Shown: positions 8,246 through 13,226 of the stretch, one piece after another
Position numbering within the stretch: position 1 is the stretch's first letter
Layout: each line of letters begins with the position of its first letter
Assembly: GCA_049517655.1 (NCBI GenBank)
Contig: JBEKRQ010000007.1
Coordinates: forward strand, 1-19,084
Source: UBA11358 sp049517655
GTDB taxonomy: Bacteria; Verrucomicrobiota; Verrucomicrobiia; Limisphaerales; UBA11358
Length of the DNA: 19,084 nt
Direction of reading: 5' to 3'
Notes under the pieces: generated by a model
Database searches by the model: none
The model's input: only the letters and a program-made list of their open reading frames with translations
Told to the model about the DNA's origin: nothing
Made by a program: the position numbers and the translations under genes

Positions 8246-8627
8246 CATTCTACTTCCGCAATGCCTCTGGCTCGCGGACTCCGGCAGCAACCTTCTGGGG
8301 ATTCACCTTCCGGGTCTGACCGGTTATATGTTCGACCGTCACCCGCCTGTTTTTACCCGCGGGCTTTTGCTTTTTCATGGCTGGCTGCCCATGCTGCTCG
8401 TCTGCTACTTTTTTACTCCACCCGCTGGCGCCCATCTGGCCAACCCCAACTTACCCATCAACATTAATTATATTTACGGTTTCAACGACCAGCAGCCGCA
8501 AACCTGGGTCAACCAAAATCTCTATATCATCCTGTGGCTCGCCGCCTTTCTCCCCACCCACCTGGCCTTGTGCAAAATCTTCGCCGCGCCACCGCCGGTG
8601 GCCGGTCTGAAACTTCGATTTCTTTAA
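8246..8627 (+). pseudogene. Truncated, deleted copy of the 4188-4916 membrane-protein gene
   Basis: Starting 9 bases after the beta-barrel stop, this stretch matches the earlier gene from about residue 86 to its end (LLPQCLWLAD...GLKLRFL). The first third and the start codon are missing. A 78-base deletion joins LLVC directly to YFF. Its ends in copy 1 are two TGCTCGTCTG direct repeats (4591-4600 and 4669-4678), leaving one copy here, the classic outcome of slippage or recombination between short repeats. A second, 15-base deletion turns VILWLGVLWLVAF into IILWLAAF. Both keep the frame. The open frame extends upstream only by overlapping the barrel gene in another phase, and the first in-frame ATG inside the copy is at 8326. 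Probably not expressed as a working protein. Confidence 0.8.
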
Positions 8628-8632
8628 TCATT

Positions 8633-8654
8633 CCAGCCTGCCCGCCAGGGCTGG
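8633..8654 (+). terminator. Hairpin after the truncated copy
   Basis: CCAGCC (8633-8638) pairs with GGCTGG (8649-8654), the counterpart of the hairpin at 4922-4943. The loop sequence differs while both stem arms are kept, which suggests some selection on the fold. It may end transcription of the ice-binding/beta-barrel operon. Confidence 0.45.
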
Positions 8655-8671
8655 ATTCATAAATGTTGTGG

Positions 8672-8713
8672 GTAGGGTAACACCCCATAGCACCGAGCCA
8701 GCTCATAACGTAG
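8672..8713 (+). promoter_or_regulatory. Conserved 42-bp intergenic element, copy A
   Basis: Aligns without gaps to 11692-11733, with 34 of 42 positions identical: GTAGGGTWACACCCCATAG, then GCCAGCYCA, then CGTAG. An AAATGT lies just upstream in both. It sits directly before the lipoprotein gene, with CGTAG ending 10 bases before ATG 8724. It may be a promoter for an alternative sigma factor or an activator site; neither is proven. Confidence 0.55.
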
Positions 8714-8723
8714 CATCGTGCCA

Positions 8724-9182
8724 ATGAACAAACTTTTAAAAAATAAAACATTGATCATCACTCTCCTTTCCATCGCCGCTTTTGCAGTGGGATGCAACAA
8801 GGAGCAAACTACTTCTCAGCAGATCGAGAAGGTCAAAACCGAAACAAAACAAGCCGCGCAGGATATGAAGGATTATACCTTCGCGCAAAAGGCTGAATTC
8901 GTTAAACAAATGCAGAGCCAGTTGGACGCTCTTAACAAGGATTTGGACCAACTCGCTGCCAAAATCGACAGCTCCAGCGACGCGGTCAAAGCCGAGGCCA
9001 AACCCAAACTCCAGGCACTGCGCGACCAGGCGGCCCAGTTGAACAAGCAGCTTGACGAGGTCAAGAACGCCACCGAATCCACTTGGGACAGTGTCAAAGA
9101 CGGCTTCAATAAGGCCTACGAAGCGACGAAGGACGGGTTAAACCAGGCACGCCAGTGGGTGAGCAACAAAATCGCGCCTTGA
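8724..9182 (+). CDS. Small coiled-coil lipoprotein
   Basis: Predicted 152 residues from ATG 8724; a GTG at 8718 is in frame but gives only two more residues. The N-terminus MNKLLKNKTLIITLLSIAAFAVGC is a lipoprotein signal with lipobox FAVGC, Cys24 being the lipidated residue. The mature part is almost entirely charged amphipathic helix (QIEKVKTETKQAAQDMKD, QMQSQLDALNKDLDQLAAKI, DQAAQLNKQLDEVKNA), ending in a repeated DSVKDGFNKAYEATKDGLNQAR pattern of the apolipoprotein/LEA-like kind. It is probably anchored in the outer or inner membrane and may stabilise the envelope under stress; no catalytic motif is seen. Element 8672-8713 immediately precedes it, and a GC-rich spacer leads to the basic small protein downstream. 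Confidence 0.85.
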   Translation: MNKLLKNKTLIITLLSIAAFAVGCNKEQTTSQQIEKVKTETKQAAQDMKDYTFAQKAEFVKQMQSQLDALNKDLDQLAAKIDSSSDAVKAEAKPKLQALRDQAAQLNKQLDEVKNATESTWDSVKDGFNKAYEATKDGLNQARQWVSNKIAP

Positions 9183-9233
9183 GGCAAACGAATTTGCACG
9201 CATCGTCGGGAAAGCGAAAGGAGATGATTACAA

Positions 9234-9353
9234 ATGGCAAAAAAAAGCAGAGGCGGCAGAATGACTGCTGCTAAACGTCGCGCGGCCAAGGGGCGCGGTG
9301 GGAAAGGGATGGTTAAAAACCGTCCAGCAGGCCGAAGGATCATGAGCACTTGA
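9234..9353 (+). CDS. Very basic 39-residue protein
   Basis: ATG 9234 to TGA 9351-9353, preceded by a good Shine-Dalgarno sequence (AAAGGAGA, about 9218-9225). The product is rich in Lys, Arg, Gly and Ala (begins MAKKSRGGRMTAAKRRAAKG, ends AGRRIMST) with no acidic residue and no hydrophobic segment, so it is probably a nucleic-acid-binding peptide. It could associate with DNA or the ribosome. I do not recognise a family; it resembles in composition small histone-like or ribosome-associated proteins. It lies between two lipoprotein genes and is followed by a strong GC-rich hairpin (9379-9415). A run of eight A bases just after the start could cause slippage. Confidence 0.6.
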   Translation: MAKKSRGGRMTAAKRRAAKGRGGKGMVKNRPAGRRIMST

Positions 9354-9378
9354 GAGCAAATCCAAGCACTCCTTCCCT

Positions 9379-9415
9379 CAAGCGCGCTTGCAGTTTAACG
9401 AAAAGAGCGCGCTTG
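9379..9415 (+). terminator. Stem-loop with 10-bp arms
   Basis: CAAGCGCGCT (9379-9388) pairs perfectly with AGCGCGCTTG (9406-9415) across a 17-base loop, 25 bases after the basic-protein stop. There is no T-tract after it. Probable transcription end or mRNA stabiliser for the small-gene cluster. Confidence 0.55.
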
Positions 9416-9471
9416 GGGTGGTGAACACGATCTGGAGAAGCAATCGGTAAATAAATCAACATTAAATACGA

Positions 9472-9510
9472 AAATAGAGCGGAATAGAGCGGAGCAATTC
9501 GCCCTATTCC
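9472..9510 (+). repeat. Direct repeat overlapping an inverted repeat upstream of the entericidin-like gene
   Basis: AATAGAGCGG occurs twice in tandem (about 9473-9492). The second copy starts an imperfect stem: GGAATAGaGCG (9481-9491) with CGCcCTATTCC (9500-9510). It lies 36 bases before ATG 9547 in an otherwise gene-free stretch, where an operator or a 5' UTR hairpin would be expected. Confidence 0.4.
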
Positions 9511-9546
9511 GTCAATGCAGTCGGCAATCGCAACCTAAACACAAAT

Positions 9547-9690
9547 ATGATCACATCATTCAAACGTATCGTCGTTCTGCTCTGCATCACCACGCTCCTG
9601 GCCATCGTCGGCACGGGCTGCAACACGGCCCACGGCTTCGGCAAGGACGTCTCAAACGCCGGCGAAGGGATTCAGAACGGCACGAAGTAA
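9547..9690 (+). CDS. Entericidin-like small lipoprotein
   Basis: A 47-residue frame from ATG 9547 to TAA 9688-9690. The N-terminus (KRIVVLLCITTLLAIVGTGC) is a lipoprotein signal with lipobox VGTGC. The short mature peptide NTAHGFGKDVSNAGEGIQNG matches the pattern of entericidin A/B-type lipoproteins (C-N-T-x-x-G-x-G-x-D-x-x-x-x-G). Entericidins are tiny envelope lipoproteins produced under stress or in stationary phase; in Escherichia coli they form an antidote/toxin pair, but single family members are widespread and their role is unclear. The MlaE gene starts 12 bases after the stop, so the two are probably co-transcribed. Likely membrane-anchored in the periplasm. Confidence 0.85.
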   Translation: MITSFKRIVVLLCITTLLAIVGTGCNTAHGFGKDVSNAGEGIQNGTK

Positions 9691-9702
9691 TCACTGTGCG
9701 CC

Positions 9703-10605
9703 GTGTCCACGGAGGCATCCAAAGTTGCGGGTGTGTTTCGAACTCCCTCCACGCACTTGATCGGCAGGTTAGGCGCGGAAGTTTGGGCGCAATGGGATGA
9801 GTTGCGACATGCAGCGGCGGTGATTGGGACGGTATTTTGCGTTGCGGTCTGGCCGCGCTACTGGGTGCGCACGGTGCCTTGGCTCGCTCTTGGGGATTCG
9901 ACTGCAGTTGCGGTCTGGCCGCGCTTCTGGTTGCGCACGGTGCGAAAAGCGTTTGCACGGCAGTTGCTGGCCATCGGCGTGGAACCGCTCTGGTTTGTTT
10001 GTGCGGTGGCGGTATTCGTCGGCATTTCGGTGGTGGTGCAACTCACCTTTTGGACTGGCGAAGCGGGGCAGTCACAACTGCTCGGGCCGCTGCTGGTGAC
10101 GGTCGTGGCGCGCGAGCTTGGCCCAGTGTTGATCAACCTCGTCGTGATCGTCCGCAGCGGCAGCGTGATGACGACGGAACTGGGAGTCCTCAAAATCAAT
10201 GGGGAGATCCGCGCGCTTGAAGCGCAGGGAGGCGATCCGTTCCTGCATCTCGTCGTGCCGCGCGTGCTGGGCATGGCAGTGTCAACGTTTTGCCTGACGA
10301 TTGTTTTTATCCTCATCGCCTTCGCGAGCGGTTATTTGTTCGCGGCCTGGATGGGGAAAGGCAGTGGTGATTTGCTTCTGTTTGCGGACACCGTATCGGG
10401 CGCGGTTCAACTCAAAGACATTTTCAACATCCTCGCCAAAAGCATCCTGCCCGCACTGTTTGCCAGCGCGTCCTGTTGTATCGGCGGGCTGGCTATCGGC
10501 GAGTCGGACACGGAAATCCCGCAGGCCACGCAACGGGCGCTCACCCGTTCCGTCGCCGGACTGTTTGTCATCTCCGCAGTCGTGTCGCTGTTAACCTATC
10601 TCTGA
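9703..10605 (+). CDS. MlaE-type ABC transporter permease
   Basis: Predicted 300 residues from GTG 9703. The MlaE/YrbE permease core is clear: amphipathic interface helix followed by AIGVEPLWFVCAVAVFVGISVVVQ, then LLVTVVARELGPVLINLVVIVRSGSVMTTELGVLKINGEIRALE, the coupling region with the family-typical ELGP and EL.. motifs, PRVLGMAVSTFCLTIVFILIAFASGY, and two more spans ending LLTYL. MlaE permeases form the inner-membrane part of MCE lipid transporters. The N-terminal part contains a 66-base near-tandem duplication (9841-9877 and 9907-9943) that gives two AVWPRxWxRTV segments. Position between an entericidin-like gene and an MCE-protein gene fits an Mla-type operon, but the ATPase gene that normally sits next to it is absent. 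Confidence 0.9.
   Translation: MSTEASKVAGVFRTPSTHLIGRLGAEVWAQWDELRHAAAVIGTVFCVAVWPRYWVRTVPWLALGDSTAVAVWPRFWLRTVRKAFARQLLAIGVEPLWFVCAVAVFVGISVVVQLTFWTGEAGQSQLLGPLLVTVVARELGPVLINLVVIVRSGSVMTTELGVLKINGEIRALEAQGGDPFLHLVVPRVLGMAVSTFCLTIVFILIAFASGYLFAAWMGKGSGDLLLFADTVSGAVQLKDIFNILAKSILPALFASASCCIGGLAIGESDTEIPQATQRALTRSVAGLFVISAVVSLLTYL
9841..9943 (+). repeat. Near-tandem duplication inside the MlaE gene
   Basis: GTTGCGGTCTGGCCGCGCT starts at 9841 and again at 9907. The 37-base copies differ at two positions and are offset by 66 bases, so the frame is kept. The result is a doubled AVWPRxWxRTV segment in the N-terminal amphipathic region. Confidence 0.85.
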
Positions 10606-10607
10606 CA

Positions 10608-10673
10608 ATGAACAAAACGACGGACATCCTGAACTTCCACGCCGTGATGGGCGTGGCAAACGAGGCCAGCTGA
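10608..10673 (+). pseudogene. 21-codon ORF in the MlaF slot; possible remnant of the ATPase gene
   Basis: ATG 10608 follows the MlaE stop by two bases, and the TGA (10671-10673) overlaps the MlaD start (TGATG). Both are junctions typical of tightly packed operon genes. The peptide contains DILNFHAVMGVANEAS, whose I-x-F-x-x-V pattern resembles the first strand of an ABC ATPase. No Walker A, signature or Walker B motif is present, so it is not a functional ATPase. I interpret it as what remains after loss of an MlaF-type gene, probably by internal deletion. It could instead be a chance or leader ORF. Confidence 0.4.
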
Positions 10674-11644
10674 TGGAAGAGCGCTTCAAATTCCGGCGTG
10701 TCAATGAAATTACCGGCACGCTCGTCATCCTCGTCGCCATGGCGCTGGTCGCCGCCCTCGTGTGGACGGGCCACAGCCAGCGCTGGTTCAAAAGCCGCGT
10801 CACGCTACGGATCGTTTTACCCGAGGCCGGCGCGGCGGGGATCCGGCAAGGCTCGGAGGTTTATTTTCTGGGCACACTCGTTGGGTCGGTTTCCGATGTC
10901 ATTGTGGACACGACAGGCCGCATGGAAGCCGAGGCAAACATCCGCCGTGACTTCTTCCTGTTCGTGCGCGCGGACTCGTCGGCGGTCGTCAAAAAGAAAT
11001 TCGGCCTGGCAGGCGATTCATTTTTTGAGATCACGCGCGGCCAGGGCAAGCCGTTGCCGGAGAAGAACGCCTCCATTGTTTGCAGGGAATTGCCAGGCAC
11101 GATGGAAACCGCGATTGAGGAAGTCCGCAGTGCAGCCTTGCCTGTTTTCAAGAAACTGAGCGTGGGCCTCGATGCGTGGACCACGCTCGGCACGAACCTC
11201 ATCACCACGCAGGAGCAGTTGGAACAACTGATTGCCCGCCTGAATAACATCGTAGCAGGCATTGAGCAGGGCAAAGGCACTGCCGGCAAGCTGATCGCCG
11301 ACACCGCTCTGGCAGACGAAGCACATCAACTCCTGACGCGAGCGAACGAAACGATGAGTGAATTGCAGGGTGTGGTGACGAACCTGCAAAACGGCACGGC
11401 GCGGCTGCCGGAAATCACCGACGCCGTGGCTGATGAAGCGAAAGACCTGCCAGGCCTCGTCCAACAAACGCAGACTTCGATGCGCGAACTGGAGCGGTTG
11501 ATTGAAGCCATGCAACGGCACTGGCTCGTGCGCAAATACATGAACAAGACAAACCCGCCGCCACCGCGTCCGCTGTCCGAAACCGCAGTGCCGGAAAAGA
11601 AGCCGTTGAAAGTGCTCCCTTCGCCGAAAGATTCTGCGAACTGA
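10673..11644 (+). CDS. MlaD-type MCE-domain protein
   Basis: Predicted 323 residues from ATG 10673. One N-terminal membrane span (about 16-35, GTLVILVAMALVAALVW) is followed by an MCE domain (about 43-125): VTLRIVLPEAGAAGIRQGSEVYFLGTLVGSV, with the expected G-x-x-V-x-x-x-G pattern, and GLAGDSFFEITRG. After residue 140 comes a long helical region (IEEVRSAALPVFKKL, TTQEQLEQLIARLNNIVAG, ANETMSELQGVVTNLQNG) and a proline-rich C-terminus. MCE proteins form periplasmic hexameric rings that pass lipids between membranes; the helical tail may extend the channel. It pairs with the permease 67 bases upstream. The required ATPase is not in this window. Confidence 0.9.
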   Translation: MEERFKFRRVNEITGTLVILVAMALVAALVWTGHSQRWFKSRVTLRIVLPEAGAAGIRQGSEVYFLGTLVGSVSDVIVDTTGRMEAEANIRRDFFLFVRADSSAVVKKKFGLAGDSFFEITRGQGKPLPEKNASIVCRELPGTMETAIEEVRSAALPVFKKLSVGLDAWTTLGTNLITTQEQLEQLIARLNNIVAGIEQGKGTAGKLIADTALADEAHQLLTRANETMSELQGVVTNLQNGTARLPEITDAVADEAKDLPGLVQQTQTSMRELERLIEAMQRHWLVRKYMNKTNPPPPRPLSETAVPEKKPLKVLPSPKDSAN

Positions 11645-11691
11645 GGTTCAAGCCAGATCCGTTTTTCGCCGGGCAATTCCCAAAATGTACG

Positions 11692-11733
11692 GTAGGGTTA
11701 CACCCCATAGCAAAGGGCCAGCCCAAGTCGTAG
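11692..11733 (+). promoter_or_regulatory. Conserved 42-bp intergenic element, copy B
   Basis: Same element as 8672-8713 (34 of 42 positions identical, no gaps). It starts 47 bases after the MlaD stop and ends 41 bases before ATG 11775. Its placement before another small envelope gene supports a shared control signal. Confidence 0.55.
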
Positions 11734-11774
11734 TGTGCACGCAGTAAGAATAACCAAAAGAAAAGGAAAATGTT

Positions 11775-11936
11775 ATGTTGTACACAATTGCGATAGTATT
11801 GCTCGTTCTATGGCTGCTCGGTTTGGTGAGCAGTTACACGATGGGCGGGTTCATTCACGTCCTGTTGGTCATTGCCATTGTCATGATACTCGTCAACATC
11901 ATTTCCGGGCGCAAAGGCGGGCGTGATGAGAAATAA
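11775..11936 (+). CDS. Lmo0937-family small membrane protein
   Basis: A 53-residue frame from ATG 11775 with an AAAGGAAA Shine-Dalgarno stretch about 6 bases upstream (an ATG at 11770 is out of frame). The protein has two hydrophobic helices: MLYTIAIVLLVLWLLGLVSS and GGFIHVLLVIAIVMILVNII, separated by a YTMGG turn and ending in a charged RKGGRDEK tail. This matches the short Lmo0937-type (DUF5670) family, found widely in bacteria and often linked to stress conditions; function is not established. Element 11692-11733 lies upstream and a DUF3185 gene follows after 49 bases, suggesting a small stress/envelope operon. Confidence 0.8.
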   Translation: MLYTIAIVLLVLWLLGLVSSYTMGGFIHVLLVIAIVMILVNIISGRKGGRDEK

Positions 11937-11985
11937 AGAACGCGGATCACATGGCAATAAATCACAAACTCATTGAAAGGCTGTT

Positions 11986-12192
11986 ATGAATAAAATTGTT
12001 TCTCTGGCTCTGCTCATTGGTGGAGTCGCACTCATGATCATTGGAATCAACGCCACGAACTCTTTCAGTTCCGACGTTTCCCGGTTCTTTACCGGCTCGC
12101 CGACGGACAAGGCCATCTGGATGCTCATCGGCGGCATCGTCGCCACCGTCATTGGTCTGATGGGAATGTTGCGCGGTTCAAAACAAGCGTAA
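11986..12192 (+). CDS. DUF3185-family small membrane protein
   Basis: Predicted 68 residues. It has two membrane helices, about 4-22 (IVSLALLIGGVALMIIGIN) and 45-62 (AIWMLIGGIVATVIGLMGML), separated by a loop (SFSSDVSRFFTGSPTDKA) that matches the DUF3185 pattern (SRFFTG.PTD.). A GAAAGG Shine-Dalgarno sequence precedes the ATG. Function of the family is unknown; members are small inner-membrane proteins. It follows the Lmo0937-like gene by 49 bases and is probably transcribed with it. Confidence 0.85.
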   Translation: MNKIVSLALLIGGVALMIIGINATNSFSSDVSRFFTGSPTDKAIWMLIGGIVATVIGLMGMLRGSKQA

Positions 12193-12295
12193 GCAGTGCG
12201 CCGGTCGGTCAAACCGGACAAAATTCGTATCCATTCGCGTCCATCCACTCTCCGCAATGTTGCTACGGAGGACGGGTTCGTGGTTCAATCCGACT

Positions 12296-13159
12296 GTGAA
12301 AATCATCACCGACGAACGTTGCGCCGGCTATTCACACGACGGTCATCCCGAACGTCCTGAACGCATCACCAGGACGCTCGCGTATTTGCGGAGTCAGAGT
12401 GAATTGCCGGTTGACTGGGCCGTGCCGGGCAAAGTGAACGACGCGCAAATTCTCCGCGCACATTCGGCTGAACATCTCTCGCGCCTGAATGAACCGGAGG
12501 ATTTCGACGCCGACACGCCGTTTTACGAAAATATAGCCGAATACGCCCGCGCGTCCGTGGCCGCCGCGCTTGATGCCTTAAAAGCCGCGCGCACCGGCAA
12601 AAACGTTTTTTGTTTGATGCGCCCGCCCGGTCATCACGCTACGCGCGATCAAGCGATGGGTTTTTGTTATTTGAACAACATCGCCATCGCCGTGCTTGAA
12701 GCCGCGGCCGTGGGAGTAAAGCGCACCGCTGTTTTTGATTTTGACGTCCACCACGGCAACGGCACGGAAACCATTTTGCTCGACCGGCCCGGCATCGCGT
12801 TTTTTTCGGTCCACCTATATCCGTTTTATCCCGGCACGGGCGGCTCGAACGCCGGCAAAAACTGTTTCAATTATCCCGTTGCACCGGATGCGCCGCGCGA
12901 AATTTACCGCGCCGCACTCGCCCGCGCGCTGGACGATCTGAAAAAATTCCAGCCCGACCTCGTCGCCGTGTCCTCCGGCTTCGATGCCTACGCGCGCGAC
13001 CCGCTCGTGCAGGGAGTGCTGGAGCTGGATGACTTTTACCGGCTCGGCCAATCACTGCGCGCGCTGGGCGTGCCGCTGTTCAGCCTGCTGGAAGGCGGTT
13101 ACAGCCGCGATTTGCCCAAACTTATTTTCGCCTATCTCAAGGGCGTTGAGGGGAAATAA
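12296..13159 (+). CDS. Histone-deacetylase-family (HDAC-like) amidohydrolase
   Basis: Predicted 287 residues from GTG 12296, chosen because family members begin just before the KIITDERC-like strand; ATG 12257 would add 13 residues of doubtful value. Motifs, numbered from GTG 12296: HPERPERI near the N-terminus; RPPGHHAT with the catalytic His113-His114 pair; zinc ligands Asp150 and His152 in FDFDVHHGNGT; and Asp230 in SSGFDAYARDP. LLEGGYS holds the late glycine-rich loop and Tyr. All catalytic residues seem intact. Bacterial relatives deacetylate proteins, polyamines or small acetylated compounds; the substrate here cannot be told. No signal peptide, so probably cytoplasmic. The gene converges on the minus-strand kinase 67 bases further on. 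Confidence 0.92.
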   Translation: MKIITDERCAGYSHDGHPERPERITRTLAYLRSQSELPVDWAVPGKVNDAQILRAHSAEHLSRLNEPEDFDADTPFYENIAEYARASVAAALDALKAARTGKNVFCLMRPPGHHATRDQAMGFCYLNNIAIAVLEAAAVGVKRTAVFDFDVHHGNGTETILLDRPGIAFFSVHLYPFYPGTGGSNAGKNCFNYPVAPDAPREIYRAALARALDDLKKFQPDLVAVSSGFDAYARDPLVQGVLELDDFYRLGQSLRALGVPLFSLLEGGYSRDLPKLIFAYLKGVEGK

Positions 13160-13226
13160 AAATCGCGGGTGTGAATTTGGTTTTCCCGTATGCGGAATTA
13201 CCCAGGCGCAGCCGAATCGAGGGCAT

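Larger units (their letters stand above)
8246..8660 (+). repeat. Long direct repeat, copy 2
   Basis: Counterpart of 4442-4949, same orientation, about nine-tenths identical by eye outside the two deletions. It ends at the same GGATTCAT, after which each copy is followed by an ACCCCATAG element. Confidence 0.9.
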
